A stretch of 64,000 nucleotides of DNA from Areca catechu (GCA_021397845.1 CM038050.1:115495891-115559890); one strand, 5' to 3'; numbered from the stretch's first letter, positions 33,661-45,201 are shown. The notes: generated by a model from the sequence alone, not told the origin. Made by a program: numbers and translations.

Positions 33661-34860
33661 TTTTTGCTTCTTCTAAGGTGTGAGGCTCTATTTGAGATAC
33701 AAAGGCTAAGTAATCATGTGCAGCCCTATGTGCAGACCTAGTCGTTATACCTTGAGAAGATCACCAATAATTAGCTCTTTAAGATGGGAAGTAGCGTACC
33801 TCCATTCATTGGTAGATCGGTATGATCCTTACTTACAGTTTCTTCTTCTTCTTCAACTGATCTTTATTGAATACTTATGTCTTCCATTTTTTTTTTAATG
33901 GTACCTGCATCATTATCAATACACCCATCTTTTCTAGATGGTGATGGATTAGTTTCATCAAAAATGACATGTATCGACTCTTCAATAGTAAGAGTCCTTT
34001 TATTAAAACCCTATATGCTTTTCTATGTAGTGAATAACCAAGGAAATAGCTTCATCAGATTTAGCATCAAACTTTCCTAGATTATCCTTACCATTGTTAA
34101 GCACAAAACATTGCATCAAAATACATGAAATAATTTATGTTGGGTTTCTTTTCATTCAAAAGCTCATAGGGGGTTTCTTCAAAATATGATGGATTAAATG
34201 TGATTTAAAATATAACATGCAGTGTTCATCGCTTCTGTCCAAAAGTACCTTGGAAGATTACCTTCACACAACATTGTTCGGGCCATTTCTTCCAGTCCTA
34301 TTTTTTCTTCTCTATAACACCATTTTGTTATAGTGTTCTAAGAGCGGAGAAGTTGTGATCAATGCCATTTTCAGTACAATAATCATCAAAAATTGATTTT
34401 CAAATTCAGTCCCGTGATCACTTTTAATTGAAATTATAGAAAGATTTTTTTGATTTGAACCTTTTATGAAATTTTCTAAATATTTTGAAAGTTCATCTTT
34501 GTGCAATAAAACAAACCCATGTAAATCTGCAAAAATCATCTACAATCATAAAGGCATATTTCATGCCTCCTAGGCTTGTGGTCCTAGTTGATCCAATAAG
34601 TCCATGTGAAGTAGTTCTAAAGGTCTAGAAGTTGAAATCAGATTTTTGGATTTAAAACTCTCCGCGTAGTTTTATTTATCCATTTGGCATGCATCACAAA
34701 TGATCAAAATCAACTTTAAACTTAGGCATTCCTCTACAAGATTTTTGAAAATTAACATGGCAATTGTATGCATGCTAGCATGACCCAATCTTCTATGCCA
34801 TAATTAACATGACTCCTTGGTCTTAGCATTCATTGCAACCAAACTGGAGCTACTTGACAT
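33661..34860 (-). pseudogene. Integrase region of A (heavily decayed)
   Basis: The clearest block (34539-34312) reads KSDHGTEFENQFLM, the second-Asp motif of copia integrase, followed by a degraded NGVxERKN segment. Upstream, up to about 34860, translated sequence shows GAG-pre-integrase fragments such as LPC and CHAKWINK-like stretches with many stops. No single frame covers the core. Confidence 0.7.
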
Positions 34861-35410
34861 GGTAAGATCATTTAGATCTACCACATAAATATTTCCTATT
34901 CTGTGTCCAATGAATTTACTGCTAGATCAAGAGAATTTTGTTACTATACACATAGATGATTCGAAAATAACTTTGAAGCCTATATCACATAATTGACTAA
35001 TACTCAATAGATTGTGCTTTAACTTATCTACTAGCAATACATTTTCAATAAAGTACAGGGAGTTATTTTGATCTTATCAATTCCGATTATTTTTTCTTTG
35101 TCATTGTCTCCAAAAGTAACCATACCTCCTTTCATTTACAAGGTGATAAATTGGTCCTTGTCACCCGTCATATGCCTTGAATTGTTACTATCAAGATACC
35201 ATCTTTTCTTTCATTTCTGGGCTGCAAGACATTCCTGCAAGAAAATCAAGGAGTTCTTTTAGGTATCCAAGCTAACTTGCATCCTTTCAGGTTAGCTGAG
35301 GTGGTCCCTTTGGAAACCCAAACATTTCTTGATGTGCTATGGACATTTTTAATAATATCACAATTGAAAGCTTTATGTCCTAATTTTTTGCAAACAAAAC
35401 ATTTGATTCT
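34861..35410 (-). pseudogene. Second zinc knuckle and protease of A
   Basis: A CCHC box KCFVCKKLGHKAFNC is legible on the minus strand at 35360-35403. It is followed by sequence ending in KRWYLDSNNSRHMTGDKDQF near 35200-35140, the Sirevirus protease region. The usual DSGCSRHMTGD is changed to DSNNSRHMTGD, so the active-site Gly is lost. Stops follow. Sireviruses usually carry two zinc-knuckle sites in gag, which fits. Confidence 0.75.
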
Positions 35411-35539
35411 AGAATTTTGAAGTAATTCAGACTTTGAAGTTCTATATGCATGAAGTGCAGAAATGGCAGGTTTTGAAATGAAAATAGAGTCTTTTGTAAT
35501 AAAGGTTTTATGAGAAGTAAACTTGGAAACAAAATTTTT

Positions 35540-37078
35540 CTATTTCACAAATGTAGTAGCTGAAATGTAATTTGAATTTAAAGCTTTAAAACCTATTCCA
35601 GCTTTATTTCCAGAAATTCTTTGATCTTTAAGAATTAACTCAAGCTTATTAGAAGATAGAGTTAATTTTTCAACAAGTGGCTTGAGTTTTTCAACCTCTT
35701 TTTTCAACTCATTGTTTTCTTTCATCAAATTATTGTTTTTATCATAAAATTCTCTATTATCAATTTTCAATGCATTACCATTTTCAGAAAAGGTATGAAG
35801 TTCTTTTTGCAATAAACTGTTCTTTTCTGAAATCTCATATTTTTCTTTGAGTAAAGAGTTATTGATATGCTTTAATGATCTAATCTTTACTCCTGTCTTT
35901 TTAAATTCAAGGAATAAATCATGGAATGTAGAACTTAATTCCTCAAAAGTAAATGCAATTTGTGTGTCGGGGAAGTTTACCTCATCCTCGAGACCCATTA
36001 GACATAAATTTACTATTTTCATGGTCTCTTCTTCTTCAGTTGAAGTGAAGCCTTCACTATCGCTCCACGTGGAAACCATCACTTTTTTTTCTTCTTTTTA
36101 AAAAATTCTTTAATTGAGGACAATCTGGATGAATGTGTCCCGGTTTCTTAGATTCATAGCATGTGGGAACCTGTTCTTTATCCTTGTCTTTGTTCTTGTC
36201 CTTTTCTCTTGATTGTTCTCCTCGTTTATGGAATTTTTGTTATATCTTCCTTTCTTCTTTTCCATAAACTTTCTAAATCTATTCATAACCATTGCAATGT
36301 CTTCATCTTCAAGATCGTCTTCGGAGGAGGTAGAGTCATCTTCCGTCTCTTCATCATCTTTTGATTCCAATGTAGCTTTGAATGCAATTGTTTTCTTCTT
36401 TTTTTTATCATCATATATTCTATGCTGCATAGCTAGTTCCTGTGTGATTAGAGATCCCATTAATTCATCCATTGATAGAATATTCAAATTTTTAGCTTCC
36501 TGGATGGCAGTGACTTTAGGATCCCATTTATCAGGAAGTGATCTCAAAATATTCTGTACTAAATCTGCATTTGAGTATACCCTTCCAAGACTTTTCAGAC
36601 CGTTAATAATATATGTAAATCTAGTATACATGACAGAAATACTTTCATTAGGTTCCATTTTAAACAATTCATAATTATGCACTAAAAGATTTATCTTTGA
36701 AGTTTTTACTTGTGAAGTTCTTTCATGGGTCACTTCAAGTTTATCCCAAATTTCCTTTGCTGAAGAGCAGATGGAAATTTGATTAAACACGTTTGAATCC
36801 AAAGCACAGTAAAGCAAGTTCATTACTTTCGCATTCAATTCTCCCATCTTCATGTCGTGTTCGTCCCAATCCTCTTCAAGCTTAGGGACATCCACGCCAT
36901 CAATTTTAGTCATGGAAACCTTTGGCCCTTTAAGAATGACCTTCCATAATTGAAAATCAACAGCTTGAATATAGATTTTCATTCGTGCTTTTCAATAGGA
37001 ATAATTTATGCCTGTGAAAAGTGGAGGCCTATTAGTTGACTGGCCTTCGGCCAAAGACGTACTCATGGGATAAGCCAT
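35540..37078 (-). pseudogene. gag of Sirevirus A with coiled-coil extension
   Basis: The start at 37078 gives MAYPMSTSLAEGQSTNRPPL, matching the gag start of H at 63784. Codon 29 is TGA where H has Trp. Downstream a 290-codon block (36982-36110) reads YIQAVDFQLWKVILKGPKVS, AKEIWDKLEVTHERTSQVKT and ILRSLPDKWDPKVTAIQEAK, then an acidic stretch (DEETEDDSTSSEDDLEDED). The first zinc knuckle near 36130-36170 is frameshifted and has one Cys changed to Ser. The 36082-35540 frame is a predicted coiled coil (leucine/asparagine heptads), typical of Sirevirus Gag. Confidence 0.88.
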
Positions 37079-37110
37079 CAATCTTTACTCCAAGATAATC
37101 GGAGACACTG

Positions 37111-37121
37111 CTCTGATACCA
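37111..37121 (-). other. Primer binding site of A
   Basis: The minus strand reads TGGTATCAGAG, two bases from the LTR end at 37124. Confidence 0.9.
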
Positions 37122-37123
37122 GT

Positions 37124-38864
37124 TGTTGCCCAGGTGGCTATCCAAGAGGGGGGTGATTTGGGTCTTTTTAAAAATTGAAGGCAAGTAATGTGCAATTCAA
37201 AATCCTTTGCAAGTGGTAGGTGCTGTGATAGAATTATAAAATATAGAAGCTAAATAGAGACAAGAAAGCACAACACAAACACACCAAATTTATAGTGGTT
37301 TGGAGCAACCCAGCTCCTACGTCCACTAAACAAGATAGCACTTGTGATTTCTACTATATTCACACCCAAATACAGTATGATTATTTTATAGGATCACAAT
37401 CCAAAACCTCTACACTTTGGTTTTACGGGATCACCAAAGAAAACCCAACACCATTTGGTTTTAAGAAGCTCACCAAAGAAACCCAACTTGGTTTTCACAA
37501 GATCACCAAGAACCTAACCCTTGGTTTTAATAAGGCTCACCAAAAATCTATTTGGTTTTTCAACCAGGCTCACCAATAAACCAACAATTCAAAGATTGAA
37601 TTGAAAATAAATGCAACAAGAATGACAAACTCAATTTATCAGATAGTTGCTGGTGTAGCTTGTTGGAAGTCCACTTGAATGCACTTGAATTAGCTTTAAT
37701 GACTTCAGTGGCTTCTTCCTAAAGTTGTCTCAAGCTTCAGATTGGAGTTGGTGAAGACTTAAAAGCTTGACTTGAATGCTCTTGTGCTCTTTTGATGTTG
37801 CTTGTTGGGACATTCAATGAAGCTCTCTTCTTTGAAGAACTCTCTAATTCATTTCTTTAAAGAAGTTCAAATCCTTCAAATTTAAAGTCTTCTATCATCC
37901 CAAAATAGTTCTAGCCATTGTAGACTATTGGGGAATTATTAGTGACCGTTGGAGCACTTTTTAGCATTCAAAAATAAATTCTGGAACTAGCCATTGGATA
38001 CCTGAAATCATAATTCGAGTCGGCTCGGATACCTTTGAGTCAGCTCGAATCCTTCAAGTCGATGGGTCGAGTCACCAAATCTTCAATGCAGTCAGCTCTT
38101 TGTCTCATGGCACAAAATATCACTCTGGATGAGTCAACTCTTTGTAGCTCGGGTCGGCTCGAACTTGAATCTTGAAAATCTTGAACTTGAGGAATCGGCT
38201 CTTTTCAGCTTGGGACAGATCTTCTTCTCAGGTTTTAAAAACCTTACTCTGGAAGAGTCAGCTCGATGCAGTTTGGGTCAGCTCACTTTCTTAGGCTTTC
38301 AGAATTAGGTCTGGCCGAGTCGGCTCTTTTTAGTTCGGGTCGACTCGCCTGGCTATTCTCAGAAATCTTCAAAAAATGGACTTTAGAGGAGTCGGCTTGG
38401 ACTGATTCCAGTCAACTCGGATTCATTGGAGTCGGCTCGCTTTCCATCAAGTCGACTCGGATTGCTGCATTCCAGAATCCTTGCTGCGTGCCAGCAGGCA
38501 GACTAGGCTCTTCATCATTTGGGGTCAGCTCGAGTATCTTCTTCAGGATTTTTATAAATGAACTTAAAGAAAACTCTCACCAACTCTTTTAAAATTTCAC
38601 ATAAACTAACTCAAACTAAAATTCATGGCACACATACACTCACAGAAGTAATCCTTTTAATTGATTTTTCTTAGCATTTTGATTGGATTCATCTTTACAA
38701 AAATATTTACAACATAACTCAACCAATAAAACAGAAATATAGGAGTTGAAGTTTGAACATGTTATTCATCCTACAGAAACTTGTCAAACACTTGAAGAGT
38801 TGTTAGAAACAAATGTACATGCTCCAATATTTGGTTATCATCAAAATCACTTATGGGGTCAATA
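37124..38864 (-). repeat. 5' LTR of Sirevirus A
   Basis: Plus strand starts TGTTGCCCAGG and ends TTATGGGGTCAATA, where the expected CAACA has become CAATA. It pairs with 17860-19620, with obvious divergence, so A is older than I or E. It includes the GAGTCGGCTC array at 38017-38534 and repeated GGCTCACCAAA-like phrases near 37430-37580. Confidence 0.92.
38017..38534 (-). repeat. GAGTCGGCTC array in the 5' LTR of A
   Basis: Counterpart of 18752-19292. Individual repeats differ between the two LTRs mostly at the central RR positions (CGG, CGA, CAG), that is, within the variable core of the word. Flanking phrases are conserved. Confidence 0.85.
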
Positions 38865-39221
38865 CAAATAAAGAATCCCTGTAACTCCTTACAAAGAATG
38901 CCCTGGCCAAGGACTTTTTCAATTGAGTCATATTAAGCATTCAATCCAAATCATTTAGAGAGATCAATCCTATATTGATCCTACTATCGCTACGTAAGTA
39001 CTTGACTGTACCTAGCAACCTACCATCACTGGATTAGAAATTCGGGTAGTCTGGCACCTAAGCATAGTGAGTTGCTTGCAAGCTGCCATAGTGATCTTAA
39101 GCCAGAGGAATAATTCATGTTGACATTCTAATGTAAGACTCCTCTTCGGTAGAAAGAGAATCTCGCATGAGAGTTACATTTAGTGAAATATCGAACACAA
39201 TACCTGATGTCATATTAGCAT

Positions 39222-39924
39222 TGTTAGGATTTGCATGGTGCTCCCAAGCTTTGGAGAGACTTGGAAGACCATGGTAGGGATGCTGGAGGCGATCCCTGGG
39301 TGCTTGGAGGTGTGCCAAGCAGTTCCTAGAGGTGTTCCAGGGGGCTCATGGTGTGTTCATGGGTGTCTAGGACGGGTTTGGTCCTAGGATGGAGTTTGGC
39401 ACTCCACGGGCTCGAGATTTGGGTTTATGGATCTTGAGGTTGGAGTTGGTTTGGGATCTACAGGAGTCGGCTCGGATGGATTGAGTCGGCTCGATCACTA
39501 TAGGAGCCGACTCTTGCAGGTTGACAGCAGGATGGAGTTCTGGTTGAGTCGCTTGTGGTCTGGTCGACTCGACTCATCTGACGGGTTACAAACTTCATGA
39601 GTTGGCCTAGGGAGGAGTGTTTTGAGCACTAGGTCGGTTGTGGCCTACGATATGTATATGTATCTTCTATCTTGTACATGAGAGAGAATAGTGAGCTTTT
39701 GAGAATTTAAGAGATCTCTTTTCTCCTCCAAGGATTGGTGTTCTTCTTATTCACCCTCTCTCTAGTTCTCTCAGGTGTTTGTAGCCCCATGGGGGCACAC
39801 CTCTGTAATGAGAAAGGATGGTGTGCCCCAATCCTTTCCTATTGATGGTTCCTTTCATGGTCATGGTGGCATCGAGTTGATCCCAGGCATTTTGCAGGGT
39901 CGAGTGAGGTCTCGCTCATTGACA
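39222..39924 (+). repeat. 5' LTR of L
   Basis: Starts TGTTAGGATTTGCATGGTGC and ends about ...CATTGACA, just before the primer site. It contains GAGTCGGCTC-type words at 39473-39580 and a TATATG-rich box near 39645-39662. The 3' edge is uncertain by two or three bases. Confidence 0.88.
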
Positions 39925-39926
39925 TT

Positions 39927-39938
39927 TGGTATTAGAGC
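39927..39938 (+). other. Primer binding site of L
   Basis: TGGTATTAGAGC, one transition from the initiator methionine tRNA complement, directly after the 5' LTR. Confidence 0.85.
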
Positions 39939-40577
39939 TCTTTGATGTAGTGGCATGAAGGGAGAAGGGAAGAAGAAGCAGATCTCTACTTGTGAGATCT
40001 AGAGGAGGCTGTAGTGGTGCAGATCGGAAGCATGGATCTGTCGGAGATCTCGTGGAGGTGACATCGAAGGTGATAATATTAGAAGCATGGTGGGTCTACT
40101 GTAGATCTCATCGAGGGAAGAGATCGAAAGTGAGGGCCCTCTACCGTCACTGGGAGAGAATTCTAGATCATGCCAGAGATGGAGATCTGGCAGATGGCCC
40201 AATGGCGACGGACATGATCCAGATCACAATGGCATGGCTGCAGTTCAGATTGATGGATATAAAAGCCATGGAGGATCGTCAGCCTGAGGGGTCATGGAGT
40301 CTGGATCTATGGATCTTCGATGGAGATGGAGATGATTTTAGCTGATCTGGATGGCTCGGCAATGATGGATGAAAATCCAGATCGCATTGGCTTGGATCGG
40401 AGGGAGCGACAGTCCTCCCTTATGCCAATACACGATGGCCACGATGGCGGAGAGAGTGGCCATCCATAAGGGCATGATATGTGGTGTGGCTACCAGGAAG
40501 AAGATGTGTACAGCACTCACAGGGCATCTCAGAGTTGGCTCAGGCATCGTAGAGCCGGATCGGGCAGAGAACACAAG

Positions 40578-40668
40578 AAGTGATACAGGATGATGGAGTC
40601 GACTCGGGTATCACAGAGCCGGCTCGGGCATCATAAATCTAGCTCGATCGTCATGGAGTCAGCTCGGG
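40578..40668 (+). repeat. GAGTCGACTCGGG repeats in the interior of L
   Basis: Four spaced copies (GAGTCGACTCGGGTATCA, GAGCCGGCTCGGGCATCA, a diverged TCTAGCTCGATCGTCA and GAGTCAGCTCGGG) lie at intervals of about 25 bases. A looser copy, GAGTTGGCTCAGGCATCG, precedes them at 40531. The same word is in the L LTRs. Confidence 0.8.
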
Positions 40669-40765
40669 AAAGGAGATGCAGGCATTGGTTGTAGTAAGGA
40701 GACGGTGATGCTGGGCACGAGCACGGAGTAGGGCGGTGCGGGGCATCATAGCTGGCTTGTCGATT

Positions 40766-40839
40766 GCAGGCATGGTGCAGTGCAAAGCCACCGGTCGCAG
40801 GCATGGTGCAGTGCAAAGCCACCGGTCGCAGGCATGGTG
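40766..40839 (+). repeat. 31-bp tandem repeat in L
   Basis: Two identical 31-bp units (40766-40796 and 40797-40827) begin GCAGGCATGGTGCAGTGCAA, and a partial third follows. Identity of the two units suggests recent slippage or unequal exchange. Confidence 0.92.
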
Positions 40840-41499
40840 CTGGGTCCATCAAGGCTTGGTGGATCCGATCGGGGCTGATCGAGCATAGCATGGCCGCATA
40901 AGTGGTTACTGGAGATGCGGGTAGTCGCTAGAGGCAAGGGCCGGTGGCGAGAGGCAACGACAGTGGCCAAGAAAGGCTATGGTCCATTGTTTCTACCGTG
41001 GATTGACAGCAATGGTAGCTGTAGACCCATAAGTTATGCGTGAACGTGGATTGGTTCATGGTGGATCGATACATTCAAATAGCTCTGCTCTGAAATGTAT
41101 GCTAATTTGCTTTTTGATGACTCTAGGCTAAATTGAACTCCGATTTGAGCCCCATCTATGCCGTTGGATTCCATTTTTTGAGCTCTTCATGTTGAGCTAG
41201 GTGGATCTAGTGATCTGGAGATCGTGATGCAGTGACCATGTGTGCGGGTAGCACGTGCAGGATGGTTCTATCTTTGGCACTCCCAAGCGGACATAGGTTC
41301 GAGGTATCGGAAGCAGTATGGAGGACTGCTAGTGGAGCAAATCTTGTTGAGGATGATGGATCTGGTGGTGCAGGTGCTCGCGATGGTGGTGCAGAGCTGT
41401 GGGTCTTGTGCTATGGAGTGATGGCAGCTCGGATGATCTGTGGTTCAGCACAGGTGGAGCGATACATACCAGAGATCTTTTAAAGCATGAGTGGTAGCT

Positions 41500-41985
41500 C
41501 CATCGGTAGTGGACCAGGCTCTTGGTCACTATGGAGGAGAGCGTTCAGTAGTACTCCAGCTACCTTGACCGTGATGGAGCTGTACATGGGTGTGGTATCC
41601 CGCATGGATGGAGATGGGTCTTGGGAGTTGATTAGCTCAGGGAGACCAGGTACATCAGCAGAGGTTGATGGAGGATGATAGCTTAGGAAGACAGGGGACA
41701 AGTCTCAAAGAGCACCAGGGAGGTACATTAGTAGAGGTTGATGGAGGCTGGCAGCTCAGGGAGACTAGGGACAGGTCTTAGGGAGCACCATGGAGGTCTT
41801 AGGAGACCCGAGTATATCAGCAGAGGCGGTGCCATGGGCAGCTCAGGAAGACAAGAGATAGTCTCAAGGAGAGTCAGGGTATCGAGCAGTCTAGAGTGTC
41901 CTGGTATGGCAGCATTGGCCTAGGGATAGAGACTAGAGCTGATGGGACTGGCTGCTCAGGGAGACCGAGGATAGGTCTTAGGGAG
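41500..41985 (+). repeat. Degenerate long repeat in the interior of L
   Basis: The phrase GCTCAGGGAGAC followed by AGGGAYAGGTCTTAGGGAG and then GCAGAGGTTGATGGAGG recurs about five times, at intervals of roughly 75-110 bases. Copies differ by substitutions and deletions. No ORF spans the block. Confidence 0.7.
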
Positions 41986-42695
41986 TGACAGGGTTATCAT
42001 GTAGTTGGGAGACAAGCTGGGATAGGATGCAGTAGCCAGGTGGAGATGGTTGCTGGGATCAGTTGCTAGATTTGAGGAGTTGGGGTTGAGCTCTGGGTTT
42101 TGAAGTTTCCTGCGGGGTTGCAAAGTATTCGAAATAGTCTCGGAGAGGTACGCAATGTGCGAAGGGTCCGAGGACGCATCAACTTGGTACGAGGTTCAGG
42201 TGTAGGCTCAGCAAGGTAGTGTTGAGTTGCTAGCCTCAAGATTTCATTCTGTGGCATCAGGAGGACTTTAGTCTCAGGTGGAGCACCGGGTGACAGGTGG
42301 CTTCACGGGTATAGCAGTTTTTGACATGAGTTCAGAGCAGGGGTATGCATGGAGGACCATATCCTAGCATGAGCGCCAGGGGTGCACTTAGCCAGGTGCA
42401 GCAGAGTGTGCAAAGATTGGTGTGGCTCTGAGGAGATTGTGTCTGGTAGAGCTCCAGTTACAACGAGTGCCGGTTCAGGTTCGCTGGGTTCTCTTTAGGG
42501 AAGTCCAAGAATAAACTGATGCAGCTGCCAGACAAAAGAAAGAAACAATCGATGGTGCCAGGATACAAGCTAGGGTCTTTAGCTATGGAGGTGGTCATCC
42601 CAGTGGTCTCTAGGTGATATCAGCAGCTAATGAGAGTTGGTAGAGGCGAGGACATTACCAGGTTTTCCAAAGCTTAGGGGCACCAAGATGGAGAT

Positions 42696-43385
42696 TGTTG
42701 GGATTTGCATGGTGCTCCCAAGGTTTGGAGAGACTTGGGAGACCATGGCAAGGATGCTGGAGGCGATCCCTGGGTGCTTGGAAGCATGCCAAGCAGTTCC
42801 TGGAGGTGTTCCAGGGGGCTCATGCTATGTTGACGGGTTTGGTCCTAAGGTGGAGTTCGGCACTCCACGGGCTCGAGATTAGGGTTTGTGGGTCTTGAGG
42901 TTGGAGTTGATTTGGGATCTGCAGGAGTCGACTCGGATGGATCGAGTCGGCTCGGTCACTGTAGGAGCCGACTCCTGCAGGTCGATAGAAGGATGGAGTT
43001 CTAGTCGAGTCAGCTCGTGGTCTGGTCAAGTCGACTCTTTTGATGGGTTACAGACTTCATGAGTTTGCCTGGGGAGGAGTGTTTTGAGGGCTAGGTCGGT
43101 TGTGGCGTAGGGTTTGTATATATATCTTTTATCTTGTACGTGAGAGAGAGTAGTGAGGTTTTGAGAATAGAAGAGATCCCTTTTCTCCTCCAAGGTTTGG
43201 TGTTATTCTTCTTCACCCTCTCTCTGGTTCTCTCAAGTATTTGCAGCCCCATGGGGGCACACCTCCGCAACGGGAGCGAATGGTGTGCCCCAATCCTTCC
43301 CTGGTGATGGTTCCTTTTATGGTCATGGTGGCATCAAGTTGATCCTGGCATTTCATAGGGTCGAGCGAGGTCTCCCTTGCCAATA
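42696..43385 (+). repeat. 3' LTR of L
   Basis: Starts TGTTGGGATTTGCATGG after AAGATGGAGAT and ends at CCAATA before AGCAT. About 90 percent or better similarity to the 5' LTR by eye. GAGTCGGCTC-type words lie at 42924-43040. Confidence 0.88.
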
Positions 43386-43698
43386 AGCATCTCCATGCTA
43401 CATGGTTAAGAGGACAACCAACAAACATGACAACAACAACCTACTCTCGATATACCATCATCTTGAAATAGCTATCCTTTGGTTGCGATCCAGTTTATGA
43501 ACTACATGATGCATCCTCTCTAAATCGCATACAAGGTAGCTCAAAGGACATCATCACACAAGAGTTTAATTATGAAGATGACAAGAGATGAATAACTAGA
43601 ATAAACTTTATATTCGGTTCAATAATTCATATACATATACATGAGTCGCACAACTATCTACAACCTAGATAATTGGCTTTGAGACACAATTCCCAACA

Positions 43699-45201
43699 CC
43701 CAAACCCTAGCTTGATTGCTAGGTAGGCTCACACCCAAAACCCAAACCTCTCAAACCCCACTGTAAGGATACCTTCCCTCCCTCTCTTGGAAAAGCGCAG
43801 CAAAAGTCAACCTCAACTAACTCAGCTACCCTTACAAAGACACCTATTTATAGTAGCAACAAAGAGGGAGAGAGATATAGAAGGAGGAGTGATTGGGGGA
43901 GAGGGTTAAGGGTTGAACCAATTCAGCTCCAGGTTTATATGGAAGAAAATCAACATTCCAAATAATGCATTCCATAAAAAACCTTGGAGCCAATTTCAGC
44001 CAAGATTTGAAATTTCAATTCAAATTTCAAATTTCAACTTTTAAAGGAAAGTGAGCATGACAAATCAAATCTAATTTGATCCTAAGCCAAATGACATTTG
44101 GCTTGACCCATCAGATTGCAATCATATTGCAAATAAGTCCTCCAAAAATTCATTAATCGAATTAGTGAAAAATCATCGTCATAGCCTAGTGTCGACTTAT
44201 GGAAGTGTCGATATTTGGGTCATGGTCAATCATATTGACCCCATAGTGATTTTAAATGATTCTCAATCATCGATCGGCCTTTAGATCAGGTAGAAATTCC
44301 TATGGTATATGACCCTATAGGTTCGAATACTAAGCCAGTAGCAATGGAATGTTTCTAATACCAGTCAAAGTCATCATCTAATAATGATACCCGATGTCGG
44401 GATAGGTCGAAGATGCAGAGCAACTCTCTAGAACCTCTAGCATATGGTTACCACATAATTCATCCCTTTAATCTCATAATGCTCTAGATGACCTAGGGTT
44501 TGACTGCCAATCCTAATTTTGTACATCTAGAGCATCTCTCAACCTTACAAGTTTTGTGACTCCTCACAAGAGCTATCCTGGCCAAGGTTTTGCTAATTTG
44601 AGACACGGTGAGTCATTTACTCCAAACCATTTGGAGGGATCAATACCACTTGATCCACCACTGCTCCACAAGTACTTGACTGTACTAGAAACCTTCCATC
44701 ACTGGAATAGAAATCCAGGTAGTCCGGTACCAAACTATAGTGAGTTGCTTGCAAGATACCATGGTGACCTTAGGTCTGAGCGACACAAATATCCATATCC
44801 CTTCGTGAGCAACCCTTTGGCAAAAGGGAGCTCTACAGATAGTCATGTTCAATGAGATGTCATACATTTCACCTGTATGTCATTTCAATGTCTTTACACT
44901 TTTTGGTTAAGAGGACAACCAACCAATGTGATATACAATAACCTACACTTGATACATCATCGTCCTATAACAATGTATCCTTTTGTTGTGAACCAGTTTA
45001 AGAACTACTCGATATATCCTCTCTATATCAAATATAATATAGTTCTAAGGACTCCATCACACAAGAGTTCTTGTTAGAAAAATGCACATGTGATGCACAG
45101 CCAAAAGAATAACTTTTATTCTTTTAAAGAATTCATATACAATTACAAAATAGTATAACCATCTACATCCTAGATGATTGGCTTTGGGACACTATTCCCA
45201 A
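43699..45201 (-). repeat. 3' LTR of D (U5 end truncated)
   Basis: The right end ACTATTCCCAACA gives the minus-strand start TGTTGGGAATAGTG. U3 sequence 44270-45201 aligns with the three pieces of the C LTR. About 360 bases at the U5 end seem to be missing relative to C. A minus-strand TATA-like box lies near 43850-43860 (plus CTATTTATAG). AGTGTCGACTTA and AGTGTCGATATT lie at 44187-44214. Confidence 0.75.

Larger units (their letters stand above)
17860..38864 (-). mobile_element. Element A: complete Sirevirus (Ty1/copia) with env-like ORF
   Basis: LTRs of 1,761 and 1,741 bp flank an interior with primer site, gag with coiled-coil extension, protease, integrase, RT, RNase H, a spacer, an env-like ORF, and several minus-strand polypurine tracts. 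Flanking pentamers are CAAGT (17855-17859) and CAAAT (38865-38869), a target duplication with one difference. Element I lies inside the 3' non-coding part. Without I the element is about 11.1 kb, within the usual Sirevirus size. Every ORF carries mutations. It inserted into the LTR of C. Confidence 0.9.
39222..43385 (+). mobile_element. Element L: non-autonomous LTR element (LARD/TRIM-like)
   Basis: LTRs of about 700 bp (39222-39924 and 42696-43385) flank a 2.77-kb interior with a primer binding site and a purine-rich tract, but no gag or pol motif that I can recognise. Both flanks read AGCAT (39217-39221 and 43386-43390), a perfect target duplication, and the joined flanks restore the C LTR sequence. 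The interior has the 117-codon frame 39992-40345, which resembles nothing I know and may be chance. It is more GC-rich than its surroundings and repeat-laden. It would need proteins from another element. Confidence 0.88.
11655..43698 (-). mobile_element. Element C: Tork/Angela-like Ty1/copia element, interrupted
   Basis: On the minus strand the element runs from its 5' LTR (right end 43698, left end 16659, split by A and L) through primer site and a long leader to gag, protease, integrase and RT. It stops at 11655, where gypsy element F begins; RNase H and the 3' LTR are absent. Gag and pol resemble those of D throughout. LTR termini on the minus strand are TGTTGGGAAT and TTCCAATA. Assignment to the Tork/Angela group rests on the gag start (MST-LSL-SLLDN) and general pol similarity, so the lineage is moderately certain. 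Confidence 0.85.
16659..43698 (-). repeat. 5' LTR of C, split by A and L
   Basis: The LTR consists of 16659-17859, 38865-39221 and 43386-43698, about 1.86 kb when joined. The pieces align in order with the D LTR (44270-45201): AGGTTCRAATACTAAGCC lies left of the A insertion, ACTTGACTGTAC lies right of it, and GGTTAAGAGGACAACCAACM lies right of the L insertion. The right end GACACAATTCCCAACA gives the minus-strand start TGTTGGGAAT. A minus-strand TATA-like box lies near 17231-17240. Confidence 0.82.

Noticed and set aside
36213..36674. 153-codon Ser/Phe-rich plus-strand frame
   Set aside because: Antisense shadow of Sirevirus A gag; the acidic Ser/Asp/Glu stretch on the minus strand gives Ser/Phe on this strand.
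39992..40345. 117-codon frame just after the primer site of L as a possible gag
   Set aside because: The position suits gag, but I see no gag motif, zinc knuckle or similarity to other gag genes in the window. Left as part of the element description.
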